A stretch of 64,000 nucleotides of DNA from Diadophis punctatus similis (Eukaryota > Chordata > Lepidosauria > Squamata > Dipsadidae): positions 27,472,001 through 27,536,000 of the forward strand of contig JALIGW010000005.1 in assembly GCA_023053685.1 (NCBI GenBank), given 5' to 3'. The notes below the pieces were generated by a model. It made no database searches. It saw nothing but the letters and a program-made list of their open reading frames with translations, and was not told the DNA's origin. Shown in pieces: positions 10,897-22,334 of this stretch. Position 1 is the stretch's first letter. Every line of letters starts with the position of its first letter. The translations under genes were made by a program, and so were the position numbers.

Positions 10897-11322
10897 CCCT
10901 ATACCATTTCAGACAAATGGTTGTCCAATCTCATCTTAAAAACTCCCAGTGTTGGAACATTCACAACTTCTGGAGCCAAGTAGTTCCACTGATTAATTGT
11001 TCTAACTGTCAGAAAATGTCTTCTTAGTTCTAGGTTGCTTCTCTCCTTGATTACTTTCCATTCATTGCTTTTTGTCCTGCCCTCAAATGCTTTGGAGAAT
11101 AGCTTGACTGCCTCTTCTTTGTGGCAACCCCATAGATATTGGAACACTGCTATCATGTCTCCCCTGGTCCTTCTTTTAATCAAACTAGACATACCGAATT
11201 CCAGCAATGGTTCTTTATATGATTTAGCCTCCAGTTCCCTAATCCTCTTTTCTCACGCAGTATATTAACTACTCAACAAAATGCTAGATGATGCACTAGA
11301 TGCATGACTATGTATTTAGATA

Positions 11323-11693
11323 CAGTTAGTTCATAAATTATGATCACAATTGAGCCCAAAATGTATGCTGTTAAGTGAGAAATATGTTTTTATGACTTTT
11401 CTTGCCACATTTGTTAAGTGAATCACTGCAGTTGTTAAATTAGTAGCACAGTTGTTAAGTGAATATGGTTTCCCCATTGACTTTGCTTGTCAGAAGGTTG
11501 CAAAAGGGGATCACATGACCACTGCAACTGTCATAAATGTGAGTCAGTTGTCAAACGTCTGAATATAAATCACGTGACCATGGGGATGTTGCAACGGTCA
11601 TAAGTGTGAAAAATGATCATGAGTCATTTTTTTCATTGTCATTGTAATTTCAAACGGTCACTAAGGAAACTGTTGTAAGTCGAGGACTACCTG
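11323..11693 (-). mobile_element. Decayed DNA transposon with 'gtaagtcgaggactacctg' terminus
   Basis: The right end reads gtaagtcgaggactacctg. The interior has the typical words gttaagtgaatcactgcag, gggatcacatgacc and cgtgaccatgggga. The left end (cagttagttcataaattatg) is a degraded inverted match. No clear target duplication is left. Fragments of the same family host the nest at 32.5-34.5 kb. Confidence 0.65.
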
Positions 11694-12190
11694 CATATAG
11701 TATTTATTTATTCATTCATTTTTTTTCTATTTTGCATGCAATTATTCTGCTAGGAAGCAGTCTAGAGGAACAATCTAACAAGAATTAATTTTGATAATTT
11801 TGATGGATTATGGGAAGCGCCTCTCAATTACATTTTCAGGGACATGCAATTTTTCAACAGACCTGTAGTTACAGCTTTCAGTTTAAAAAAGACAATAAAA
11901 AGAAAGCTAGATAGAGAACAGGCCTGTTTGTTTTAAGGAACAGTTGAAGATTTATTCTTTACTGGCTACAATTATATTATTCCAAATAATCCCATTTGTT
12001 GCCATGTCTCCTACGAGAAGAAACGGAGACAAAAATCAGTCAGGTGAATTCTTATAAATTGGATTAGTTTGAATTTCTGAAATATAAAATTATTTCCAGG
12101 GCACCAATATTTTCCGTTTCATAAAAGTGTAAAACTCTATGTATCAGGGTAACTTTTCATGGCATAATACTCTTAAGGAATGTTATTTGG

Positions 12191-12236
12191 AAGGGAGGCA
12201 GGGGAGGGGAGGGGAGGGGAGGGGAGGGAAATGGAG
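12191..12236 (+). repeat. G-rich GGGGA tandem repeat
   Basis: Five or more runs of three to four G separated by single A make this a classical G-quadruplex-type sequence on the plus strand, the non-template strand relative to nothing known here and the template strand of PLPP4. Confidence 0.9.
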
Positions 12237-12709
12237 GGGACGTCCAAGCTGGAGTCAGGAACTCACACTTATGTAGTACTACTACCCTTGTAAGTATAGC
12301 TAGAAAGTTTATATTGGCAATGCCAAGAACAGTGGCAGACATATTTTTTTATCAAATGACTCTTCCAGACACTGAAAGAATATAAAATAAACCGTCTTTT
12401 GATCACCTTGGTATAACATCTTGATTAGATGTTAAATCAATCTGGGCTTGCTTTGACAGCATATTTTATGCCAGTCACAGTTTTTTCTACTGAACTGTGG
12501 CTGTTTTAGTTTTCTTCTTTTTTTAAAAAAAATCAGTGGATAACTAAACTACCTTGTTAGCCAATGAAAGAAAGCCGAATTTTCTTCCTTTGAAATATGA
12601 ATAACATGTAGATATCCTACAAGTTTATCTTTTGATTAGTCACCTCTTTAAAAGCAATAGTTTGATTTGGAATGGATCACCCAAGTTGCTCTATTCTTCT
12701 CTAAAGTGT

Positions 12710-12710
<1 letters not shown>

Positions 12711-12788
<78 letters not shown>

Positions 12789-12813
12789 TATTTATTTATC
12801 TATTTAGTTAGTC

Positions 12814-12852
<39 letters not shown>

Positions 12853-13077
12853 GAGTTTTATATACCACCTCACAGTGCAAGTATCTCTAAGCGGTTTACA
12901 CCAGTAAGCAATGTATATTTATATTGCCCCCAACGATCTGGGTCCTCATTTTACCTACCTCAGAAGGATGGAAGGCTGAGTCAACCTTGAGCCGGTGAGA
13001 TTTGAACCGCTGACCTGCGGATCACAGTCAGCTAAAGTGACCTGCAGTATTGCCTCTAACCGCTGCGCTACCTCGGC
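12711..13077 (-). mobile_element. tRNA-derived SINE with long (AAAT)n tail
   Basis: The minus-strand SINE has the same body as the copy at 3898-4160 (ggtttgaaccgc inverted B box region, tcaaccttgagccggtgag, ccccaacgatctgggtcc). On the plus strand it is preceded by about 80 bp of TTTA repeats and then (TTAG)n at 12808-12852, which are expansions of its A-rich tail. Confidence 0.85.
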
Positions 13078-13197
13078 TCTTTCAAATTTTGGGTGAAAAT
13101 TGCAGGTTTTCAGTGTATACTGAAAGATGAAGAGTCAAGAATCCTTCCCAAATAACTATTTTGTACAATTATAGGATATAAGCACCAAAACTATCCA

Positions 13198-13274
13198 GAT
13201 TTTCTTTCTTTTCTTTTTTTCTTTTTTCTTTTTTTCTTTTTTCTTTTTTTCCTTTTTCTTTCTTTCTTTCTTTC
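13198..13274. repeat. Polypyrimidine (CTTT)n tract
   Basis: A run of C and T with T-rich blocks, without coding content. It is followed by a (CATC/CACC) stretch and then the hAT element at 13295. Confidence 0.9.
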
Positions 13275-13294
13275 CATCTATCCACCCACCCATC

Positions 13295-13593
13295 CAGTAG
13301 TAAAATCCAATTTTTTACTACCGGTTCTGTGGGCGTGGCTTGGTGGGCATGGTGTGGCTTGGTGGGCGTGGCAGGGGAAGGATACTGCAAAATCCCCATT
13401 CCCTCCCCACTCCAGGGGGAGGGGGAAGGATATTGCAAAATCTCCATTCCCACTCCACTCTGGAGCCAGCCAGAGGTGGTATTTGCCAGTTCTCCGAACT
13501 GCTCAAAATTTCTGCTACCGGTTCTCCGAACTACTCAAAGTTTCCGCTACTGGTTCTCCAGAACCTGTCAGAACCTGATGGATTTCACCCCTG
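13295..13593. mobile_element. hAT-like MITE, 299 bp
   Basis: The element starts cagtagtaaaatcc and ends gatttcacccctg. Flanks cacccatc (13287-13294) and caccaacc (13594-13601) agree at 6 of 8 positions. The interior holds repeated gtgggcgtggcttgg and accggttct words shared with other elements of this group (16646, 17627, 50537). Confidence 0.7.
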
Positions 13594-14192
13594 CACCAAC
13601 CCACCCACCCATCCATCCTCCACCCAATTTCAAGGCATGTGTAGCATTATCTATGCCCCAGAAATGTAAGAAATATAAAAGGGACCACTTTAAATTAAAT
13701 GACTTGTGTATATCATTTTGCTGAGCACAAAAAACAAAAAGTTTGCAATTGTTCAAAAAAATTAGGCATTCCATATGGACCAACTGATACTAAACGTAGA
13801 GATGTCCTTATACTCCTTATTCAGCTAGCCTGACTATTGTGCCAAGGCAGGCATAATTGACTTTCCAGCATCATCATTTATCCTGAGTGACTGTAATACT
13901 GTTTTGCTATCAGGTCCAATGAAAGCCAGACAGCATCATGGCATGGATTCCATGAAAAGCCCTCTGGCACAGTTTGCAATGAGATTTATACACGCTGCCT
14001 TGTGAACTGGGCAAAGACCAGAGATTTAGGCTATACCAATCATTAACAGGTGCCTTTCTAAGCATATGTGATCGTGAGGAGGAGGAAAAGATCAGCTATA
14101 ACAGAGGGTTAAAAAAAAAAGATGTTAGGTAGCAAGCAGTAATGGCCTCTAAAATCTCAATTTGATTTAACCTCAGAATTCTTTATGAACCA

Positions 14193-14674
14193 CAAAATTA
14201 GGTTTTGAGGAGGTAGCATTAGAGAAATAGCATATACCAAAAATAATGAATTGTTTGTATAGAAATGATTTAAAAAATGATAAACCTAGAAGAGACGCCG
14301 ACAGTTTTAAAATGTAAGGGAATAAGGTATCAGTCTGTTAAATATGAGATGAACTAGGATAAGAATCACTCGGGGAAAGGTAAAGAAGGAGAAAGAGGAA
14401 GTAGAAAGGTGAAGGGAGAGGAGGCGGAGTGGAGGGAAGTAGGAAGGGGGAGAGAAGGAGTAAGAAGGTAGAAGAGATGGAGATAGAGGAAGGGGAGTGT
14501 AAAGAAATGAAGAATAACAGACTGATAAACAGTAATATAAAATAGGTGCAAAATAGGAGATTGATTTAAGAATGATTGGATAAAAATGTGTAAGTGTGTA
14601 TATTATTGATAATTTAAGGTATAAGCATTGACATATGTATGGAAATGGTGGACAGAGAAAAATTTAAAAAAAGA
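14193..14674 (+). mobile_element. 5'-truncated L1-type LINE 3' end
   Basis: The segment is flanked by a perfect 18-bp target duplication, agaattctttatgaacca at 14175-14192 and 14675-14692. The interior is mostly 3' UTR with a long purine tract rich in GGAG and GGGGG (14370-14500), and ends in an A-rich tail. The element at 38812-39505 has the same layout and wording. It lies about 280 bp from PLPP4 exon 2. Confidence 0.8.
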
Positions 14675-14951
14675 AGAATTCTTTATGAACCATGATTCAG
14701 CCAGCAATTTATAAAAAGTGAACATAATTGTGATAAGACTGCTTAACTAGCTGTCATCATCTTTCATACCATATGTAAACAAGTTATTTTACAGTGTTAA
14801 AATTACTATACACTGTTAGGAATTGCATTAATGCATCTCCCTGCTTATCAATCTGCTATTTTAAAAACATACTTTTCCACTTTATATTCGCTAACAGCCA
14901 TAAAATGAGTCTCAGTCACCCATTGAATAATCATTAAATTCTAGTACTTAC

Positions 14952-15052
14952 AAACATGAGGCGCGTAGGTATGTTGTCGGATTCTACCAGTGGATTTTTA
15001 TACAGCCAGATCTCTTCTGGCTGAATAATTCTCTGGAATGGATCCAAAAACT
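14952..15052 (-). CDS. PLPP4: PLPP4 exon 2
   Basis: This is a 101-bp coding exon on the minus strand. It starts with the last two bases of a Glu codon, then reads FLDPFQRIIQPEEIWLYKNP and LVESDNIPTRLMF. This is the conserved extracytosolic or lumenal loop after the first membrane segment of phospholipid phosphatase 4, and it distinguishes PLPP4 (DPFQR, QPEEIWLYKNP) from PLPP5. The acceptor (long pyrimidine-rich tract, ttttacag) and donor (gtaagtac) are near consensus. Entry phase 1 predicts that exon 1 ends one base into the Glu codon, as in the mammalian gene. Exon 1 itself (about 22 codons with the start methionine) is not visible in 15053-64000, so intron 1 exceeds 48.9 kb or exon 1 was missed because it is short. 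Confidence 0.94.
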
Positions 15053-15473
15053 CTGTAAAACTAAACAAACAATAAGAAACCATGTATTGCAATGAATTTC
15101 AAAACACTCAAAAGCAATTCAAAAAGAGATGGTTGTCAAAATTGTCGAAGTTAAACCAAGGGTATTATTAATTTTGCCACGTGTAATCAAATAGATGTAT
15201 AGAAAGGATCATTTGTTTCCCTTGCTCTCTTTCTCTATTTCCAGGGCCCAGAGTAAATTACATATGTGTCTGTTTGTGTGTGCGTATTAAATCAACCCAA
15301 CAAACTGACATGACATCCTTCACCATAATAGTTAGAGAATTTTTATTTACATCGCTATTGTCCAAAACCTCATATTTGAAAGCTGTGTATTAATTAACAT
15401 TTCAGTATTCTAGAACCAAACTACATGATTTTATTATAATGTGAGTTGATTAAGCAGTGAATAGAGTCTAGAA

Positions 15474-15535
15474 CAGCGGTCCCCAACCCTCCTGGCTCTG
15501 CGGACCGGCAGCAACACGTTGAGGGGATGTTTCAC
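15474..15535. repeat. hAT terminus fragment
   Basis: The words cagcggtccccaaccctcc and gcggaccggcagcaac resemble one end of a widespread hAT family. The other end is absent. Confidence 0.45.
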
Positions 15536-15565
15536 TACATAAAAATAGCAAAACCATAAAAACAC

Positions 15566-15655
15566 AATAGCACTTAAGACTTATATACAGCTTTACAGCT
15601 CTCTCTAAGCAGTTTACAGAGTCAGAATATTGCCACCAACAATCTGGATCCTGAT
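15566..15655 (-). mobile_element. SINE 3' fragment
   Basis: The reverse complement of the 3' part of the GCTATT-tailed SINE is seen: aatagcacttaagactt, tacagctctctctaagc, gccaccaacaatctgg. It is truncated before the tRNA-like head. Confidence 0.7.
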
Positions 15656-15704
15656 TTTTTTAAGAAGCAAGCAAAAACAGAAAAGCTATTTCTTTTTTCT
15701 TGGC

Positions 15705-15772
15705 TGTGGAATTCTGGGAGTTGAAGTCCACACATCTTAAATTTGCCAAGATTGAGAAACACTGGTCTAAAG
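15705..15772. repeat. Half of a palindromic hAT MITE
   Basis: The right arm only (ggaattctgggagttgaag, tgccaagattgagaaacac, tgg) of the family represented intact at 26007-26142. Confidence 0.7.
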
Positions 15773-15838
15773 TAAAAAAGAAAGATAAAGCAGAGACCAA
15801 GAGTGAGAAACTATTACTCTTCAGCAGATCTTCTAGAT

Positions 15839-15970
15839 CAGGGGTGTCAAACTCGTGGCCCGCGGGACAGATGCCTCACACGCTGGCAACACCCACCCCG
15901 GTTTTAGCGAAGGGGAAAAAAGTTGTAATACATCTCATGACAACATGTCATCACAAGTTTGACACCCCTG
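15839..15970. mobile_element. hAT MITE, 132 bp
   Basis: The termini caggggtgtcaaactcg and aagtttgacacccctg match those of the 5258-5694 element. The flanking ttctagat (15831-15838) and ttccagat (15971-15978) agree at 7 of 8 bases. Confidence 0.88.
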
Positions 15971-16076
15971 TTCCAGATGAAGGTACAGTACCGATAGTGT
16001 CATAAGCTAGCCTCAGATGAAGTTGCAACTGTGGCTTGCAATTGCAAGCTGTTTTGATCTATCCCTGTACTGGTGG

Positions 16077-16543
16077 CAGGGGTGGGTTCTAACTTACCTC
16101 GCTGCCGGTTTGCTTCGTCCCACGCCACGTGGCTGTGCCTCATGGGCACATGCGCGCAAAGCACACGCAAGCATGCGCAGTGCTGACAAAATTTTTAAAA
16201 GACAAAAAAAACCTGAAAACAAGATGGCAACGCATGCACAGTGCCAGAAACTCTGCTTTGGCCCATGCTCAGAAGAAGAAAAAAAACGGAAAAAAATTCC
16301 CCAAAAGAAGCCAAAAACAAGATGACGACGCATGCGCAGTGCCGGAAACTCGGCTTTTGCACATGCTCAGAAGAAAAAAAGCCGGGAAAAAAATCCCTCC
16401 CAAAAAAATCCAATTTTTTTTTAAGATGGTGGCGTCCACAGACCGGCACCGACCAAACCGGTTCTGTGACATCATCGTGACATCACCAGCGGGTTGCTAC
16501 CAGTTTGGGCGAACCGGTCTGAACCAGGAGGAACCCACCTCTG
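16077..16543. mobile_element. hAT-like MITE with tandem internal units, 467 bp
   Basis: It starts caggggtgggttctaac and ends gaacccacctctg. Flanks actggtgg (16069-16076) and attggttg (16544-16551) agree at 6 of 8. The interior repeats a unit of gcatgcgcagtgcc[g/a]gaaact followed by gcacatgctcagaagaa. The open frames at 16017-16602 follow this repeat and are not genes. Confidence 0.78.
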
Positions 16544-16645
16544 ATTGGTTGCATCCATGGAGAGAGAAATGCCATTTCAATGCAGTGATCTTGAAACACT
16601 GAAGAGTCTTTCTGCCTTACGTTCAAAGGCACAGTGGGCTCTTAC

Positions 16646-16913
16646 CAGCGGTGAAATGCTCCCGGTTTGCTGTTGCCTGTCGGTCGCCGGCAAGCCGATC
16701 GCGAAGGCAGAGCGACGCTCCATCCACCCGCCAGGACACCGCCATTTGAGTTCTTTTACTCTCTGTGCATGCACAAAGCGTTCTGTGCATACGCAGAGGG
16801 TAAAAGAACTTGAATGGTGGTGTTCCGGCGGGTGGGCGGAGCGTCACGCTGCCTTCGCGATTGGCTCTCCGATGACCGACAGGCAAGAGCGAACCAGGAG
16901 CATTTCACCCCTG
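16646..16913. mobile_element. Palindromic hAT-like MITE, 268 bp
   Basis: It starts cagcggtgaaatgctcc and ends gcatttcacccctg. Perfect target duplications gctcttac lie at 16638-16645 and 16914-16921. Most of the interior is one long imperfect palindrome centred near 16785 (ctctctgtgcatgcacaaag / ttctgtgcatacgcagag). Confidence 0.9.
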
Positions 16914-17626
16914 GCTCTTACTGAAGATAGCACTACTAGCTAAAGGAACTCAAATGTAGAACTGCCAGCACGCCAGTATTTAACAGTATGGCATGTAATT
17001 GAAGATTGCCAGCATGGGCATATAGGGAAATACTGACTATTTACCGTCTTTTGTTTTTGCAAAGAGAAGCAGAAACATGTTTAGGTACAGATCTGGGTGA
17101 AGCATTGAGTTACTAGTTTACAAGCAAGCACTAATTGGCTCTCAGTTCTCTATGCTCGGTTACAGCCAGAAAGGGCAAACACTAATTGGCAGGCATTTTC
17201 CACAAGCTCTAAACTTGTAAATAATATAAACATATCTTGTGCCTGTAAGTGTCCTGATGTCCTAACAAAGCAGAAATAGGGGCAAGACCAAGAACAATTT
17301 GTTTGTGTTTATATTTGATTCTTGAATTGTTTATGTTAAATTCAGCAAGTTTGAGATGGGAAAAGGCTGATCATCTGGAAGACCCAGATATATTTGAAAT
17401 TCAACACCCAGGAAGCCAGATACAATGGAATATGTGGATGACCTTAAGAAAAGAAGGGAAGGGATGCTGCCTAGGAAAAATCAGATAAGAGATGTAGGAG
17501 CCCACAATGGCTTAACAGTTAGAGAAAGAAACTTAGGAAGGACCCACCCTAATGGACCCCCGAATTTAACAAAAATGATGGAGGAAATTTGTTCTTTCAC
17601 ACTTGCAAGATGCCATTAATACAGCC

Positions 17627-18136
17627 CAGGAGCGGGTTCCTAATTTTTTTACTACCACTCTGTGGCCGTGGCTTATTTTGTGGGTGTGGCTTGCTGGACA
17701 TGTGACCGGGTGGGTGTGGCTTCTCAGACTGCTGAAGGGAGGGGAACTGAGATAGGTCCTGCCACCCATTCCCCCTCTCCTAAGCAGCTCGAGAAGCCTC
17801 AAACGTGCAAAAATGCCTAGGATCATCACCGCGTGTTAGTGGCTACTCAGACTGCTGAAGGGAGGGGAATGGATATAGCTCCTGCCGCCCATTCTTTCAG
17901 CATCTCATACAGTCCCTCAGCAATCCTCCCATGCTTGGACTCACTGTGGGGTAGGAAGGCAGCGCATGCGCAGTGCCGGAAGCTCAGCTTCTGGGCATGC
18001 ACAGAAGAATTTTTTTTAATTTAATTTTTTCTTTAAAATGGTGGCGCCCAGGCACCGGCAACTGACCGCACCGGTACTGTGACATCACCAGCGGGCCGCT
18101 ACCGGTGTGGACCGCACCTGTAGGAACCCACCACTG
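17627..18136. mobile_element. hAT-like MITE, 510 bp
   Basis: It starts caggagcgggttcc and ends ggaacccaccactg. Perfect target duplications atacagcc lie at 17619-17626 and 18137-18144. The interior carries a duplicated segment (ctcagactgctgaaggga at about 17725 and 17847) and an NRF1-like palindrome at 17962-17972. Confidence 0.9.
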
Positions 18137-18199
18137 ATACAGCCTTACAAGAAAATAGACTTAATTCATTTAGTCACGTTTCCAGTCTTATTTATCTGG

Positions 18200-18421
<222 letters not shown>

Positions 18422-18769
18422 GCGCATAACCAGTATGAAGGATGTTGGAAATTATACTTTGGCAATATCTGGAAAGTTCCGATTCCCTACTCTACAAAAA
18501 CTACCAAGTTCTGTAATTCAACATACTGGCAGTTGAAAATTTAATGCTAGAGTAACGGAGCCAAATTCTCACTACTTCTAAAGCCAAATAGCATACTACA
18601 GCCTCATTCTCCCACATCTCCCTAGCACTATCTCACTACCTATTTCCTAATGGTGAGAGCAGCTGGGTGGAAAGACTGATGTTACCACTTTCTTTGGACT
18701 TTCATTTGCTGATGCGTTTCTCTGCTGCATTATAGTATGAACTTTGTTTATTTGAATCAAGTAATTAAC

Positions 18770-19300
18770 CAGGGAGCTTCTGTCTCCCAATGCCTGCAAG
18801 CTATGGGGGCCTGGATGGGACGCAACAGGCTTTAATTCAAACCTGGTAAGACTGAATAAGTTTGGGGTTTGGGACCCCCTGGTTCTGGGGACTAGCCATC
18901 TTTGCTTCTAGATGGTGTTACATTGCCTCAGGCACATTTGGACCCACAACTCGTGTTTGAGATGGTAGACATGTCTAGGAGCATCTATGCTTTGCACCAT
19001 GTCCAGTTGTACCTATTCCTAGACTGAGACGCCCTCTCATAGTCACTCATGCCATTGGACAGTTGCAACATACTGTACATGGGGATGCCCTTGAAGACCA
19101 TTAGAAACTGCAGCTGGTGTATAATGCATAAAGCCTTGAAGACTTAGCTCAGTGCTTCAGCCTGGCGCCCCAGCATGTCTCCTGATTATGTTGATTGCTA
19201 TGGGTTTACAATTTGCATATATTTTTATTGTTTTAATGTAAGCCTCTCAGAGTCATATGTTTGAGATCGGTTGCTATATGAATCTATAAATACATACATG
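18770..19300 (+). pseudogene. Old, degenerate L2-type LINE fragment
   Basis: Recognisable by similarity to the copy at 1005-3810: gggacgcaacaggctttaat, tcatagtcactcatgcc, tacatggggatgcccttgaag, ctgcagctggtgtataatgc, and a 3' end with taagcctctcagagtc followed by ATAAATACATA. Many indels and stops are present. Confidence 0.7.
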
Positions 19301-20238
19301 TTTATACATACTTTGATTTGACAGTAGGCTATATTCTTTATTTCAACTGTAAATGAAGACTTATCCTAGAGCAAATCCTAGAGCAAGCTTTCATTCCCAT
19401 AAATTGCAGGCAATCTTTTCCCCTCCCACTCAGCATTGACCAGACTTGACAGTTTGACAAGCCGTAAGTATTTTTACATTAAAGCATGGCATCTTTAATA
19501 ATGTAGCTGCAATGTAATAAGGCCAAGTTAAGAGTATAGATATCAAAAATATCAATATAGCATCACCAGATTATGTTTCCAATGCTGTAATCAAGCCCTG
19601 GCAACCTTAGACTTCCTATAAGACTTATCAGGGATATCTTTTCTTTGCTCTTATAGTTTTGGTGCAGCAAAACATGCCTCTGAGATCCTCTTTTTCTCAT
19701 CTTTAAGTAGTTGTATACATCCCATGTGAATATATATAATTAACAGGTTTTTCCAGTCAGAGCTCGCAGCTTTCCAAAGACTGCAACCCGAATTTCTTTC
19801 ATTTTACATTCTATAAGCAGTTCGCACAATACACAGAATGAATATAGGCCTGTGGTGAATAGATATTTCATGCCATCTGAAGCTTCTTTAAAATATAATA
19901 TGCAATTATGACATTTCAAAATATATTAGTCACATTGAAGGATATCAAAGTTCTATATCATAGTGCCTACTTATATTTAAACCTAAAATATATACCTATG
20001 TACATTAGATGATCAAGATCTTGTAAACCAGCTAAATCACACCATATTACTTCTTCTCACGTGAACTTTCTCAAGATGTTGGCAATTTTACATTTTAGGT
20101 TTTTATTCTCACATAAATATCTGCTGTGGGAAAAAGCTGATGATCCCTGTTATAGGTATACACTGAAAAAAGGTGCATGGTAGGTAGGTTTAAAATATTA
20201 TCTTCTGAAAATTGAAGGTTCAAGAATAAGAACTTTTT

Positions 20239-20975
20239 TTGAGGAACGCAAAACAAGACATTTTGCTTCCTATCCTGGAAGCTGTTGTGGCCTGCCCGCA
20301 GCTGGTGCAGCCTGGGACTTTGGAACCTTCAGTGCCTCTTGGCAGTGCTGAGAAAGGAGGGGCTACTCCTTTCCTGAATGCAAGAGCACGCAAGGCTGCC
20401 AAGAGGAAGGAAGGTTTACTCCAGAGGAGGTCTACTCGAGAGTAGAGCTGCAGGCTAATTGGCCATGCCCTTAGACTACTTAAGTCCTAACCACCTCTGA
20501 GCCTAGTTGCAGAGAACAATGATTGAAAAAGAGACCTGTCTGATCATAGCTTGCTCTACGACTCTGGTTTTGGCATTCTCATCGTTGATTCCAGTTCTTG
20601 AATTCTGTGAATCCAGTTTGCATCTTGTCTCTTGCCTTTCCTAGCTCTGGTACTCGTGCCAAGCACAGTAAGCTTTGCCAATTACCTCTTGGACTTCGGC
20701 CAGCTGTTAAGATAAGATATTAACAGCTGGGTTTATGAACTAAAGAACTTCTGCCTTTAATTTTGCTTTGGAAGCTTCTAAGAATGTATTAGAAGACTTT
20801 GCTTTCATTAGTAAAACAAACTATGTTTAGACGGTTGTGTGTGAGTAATTATTGGTGGGCTCGATGCCGGGGCAGAACAGAAGCTTCATCAGTTGTATTG
20901 GATGCCGTGGGAGATCCATCCAATACAACTGACAAAGCTTCTAGGATAGGAAAAGTCTTGTTTTTCCTCAAAAAA
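20239..20975. mobile_element. Unclassified element bounded by inverted repeats, possible LTR relic
   Basis: The left end (tgaggaacgcaaaacaag, then cttcctatcctggaagct) is matched in reverse at 20934-20970 (agcttctaggatagg, cttgtttttcctca). Between them is about 600 bp of unique-looking sequence. It is followed by tggtgggctcgatgccgggg at 20853-20872, which resembles a tRNA primer-binding site just after an LTR. A second hairpin lies at 20879-20942. I cannot name the family. Confidence 0.4.
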
Positions 20976-22085
20976 AAATCAGTCCAGTTGCGTTTTCAAA
21001 ATAAAAGCCAATTTTGATACAACTGTGATGACTGAGAATCTTCATAGACATTTCTAGAATCAGACTATACCTGAAACCCTAGCAATACTTTCAGAATATT
21101 TATTTTGGGAAAACTGCTGAAAAACTCCTGGAGTGAACTTAATATTTCTGAGTTCTCCAGTCAAACATTCAATTTCCTGAAAATGAAATTTGAAACATAC
21201 CCAGCACATACTTTGGTTCTTAGTAGTTTTGTTGTGCTATAGCAGGAGACAGATATTTTCCTGTCCACTGCAAATATTATGAAATTAAAATGAATAAAGC
21301 AAGAAATATCCTTAAAAGAACAGGTAAGCCATTCAGTGTCTCTCAAATATACAAAATACTTGCATCGTTCAGATTTGATTAATAGCAAGGCAGACACATA
21401 CACTTTAATATAATATTGACTTGTCATATTTGTGCCTGACAGGACAATTTATATTGGCAACATAGCATTGCCATTTTTAAAGATAAAACAAATAACAGTG
21501 AAAAACATTGTGCAGATCGGTTTTGGCAAAGATACAATGCCGATAGCAACCACACAGAAATGAATTGGATCTTTACTGAACGTCCATTTAAATTAGATAT
21601 ATTGAAATGTATCTTGACTATAAACTTATACAAGCCTACTTGGAAGTGAGCTGAATAGAGCTTCCAATTTGGTTTGTAAGAGGCCAGTATTAATTTAATA
21701 TCCTATTGTTTGATGTCACTTTGCAACAATATGATAAGGCACACATTTCAAAGGCTACAGACTTTAGATTAAGAAAGAATCACTGTTCGTTTGAAAGATT
21801 TCAGCAATCAAGCAGAGCATGCTATCAATTGTCCCTGAAGTATGCATTAGAATTAGCTGAAACCCAATCCTTAAATCAAATTAAACCACTAAAATCCAGC
21901 TTCATGTCATCACATTTGTAAAAGTACTCCCAAATTGTCCAGAACCAAATTTGGCAAAAGTCACAATTTTTAATGTGTGAATCAGTAATCCAGAGATCCT
22001 CAAAAAGAATAAAATGTATGTAACAGATTCTCATCCAGTTTTAGCTTATGGAAAAAAAGTGAGGGAGGAGGAGGAGGATTGAGCT

Positions 22086-22334
22086 TGAGCTGAGATAGCG
22101 CAGTGGTTAAAAGCAGCATTGCGACCTTCAGCTGATTGCTAGTTCAGCAGTCCAGCTGTTCGAATCTCACTAAGCTCAAGGTTGACTCAGCCTTCCATCC
22201 TTCCGAGGTGGGTAAAATGAGGACCCAGATTGTTGGGGGCAATATGCTGAACTCTGTAAACCGCTTAGAGAGGGCTGGAAAGCACTATGAAGCGGTATAT
22301 AAGTCTAAGTGCTATTGCTATTGCTATTGCTATT
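22086..22334 (+). mobile_element. tRNA-derived SINE with (GCTATT)n tail
   Basis: A box agcgcagtggttaaaa, B box gttcgaatctcac, the same body as at 4317-4542, and a tail of four GCTATT units. Confidence 0.87.

Larger units (their letters stand above)
10261..11250 (-). pseudogene. CR1/L3-type LINE 3' end, interrupted by two hAT elements
   Basis: On the minus strand 11207-10899 reads RRTRGDMIAVFQYLWG, then LELRRHFLTVRTINQWNYL, then PTLGVFKMRLDNHLSEMV. These are the last residues of CR1 ORF2. The short 3' UTR (rc of agttggaaaggatcttggagg, ctagtcc, aaccccg) follows and ends in about 18 AGAAT units (10261-10352). The element is 5'-truncated and broken by insertions at 10386-10482 and 10519-10896. 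AGAAT-type microsatellites at CR1 3' ends are a known feature of snake genomes. Confidence 0.88.
7241..14951 (-). other. PLPP4: PLPP4 intron 2
   Basis: This 7711-bp intron holds a Sauria SINE (about 8168-8395), a CR1 LINE end (10261-11250) interrupted by two hAT elements, a decayed DNA transposon (11323-11693), a SINE with a long TTTA repeat (12711-13077), a pyrimidine tract, a hAT element (13295-13593) and an L1 3' end (14193-14674). I see nothing recognisable at 7241-8160, 8400-10260 or 11700-12190. Confidence 0.85.

Noticed and set aside
10521..11027. 168-codon plus-strand open frame
   Set aside because: It spans a hAT element and the antisense of a CR1 fragment, so it is not a gene.
16017..16943. 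Several open frames of 65-157 codons around 16-17 kb
   Set aside because: They lie in two MITEs with internal repeats and palindromes, and occur on both strands.
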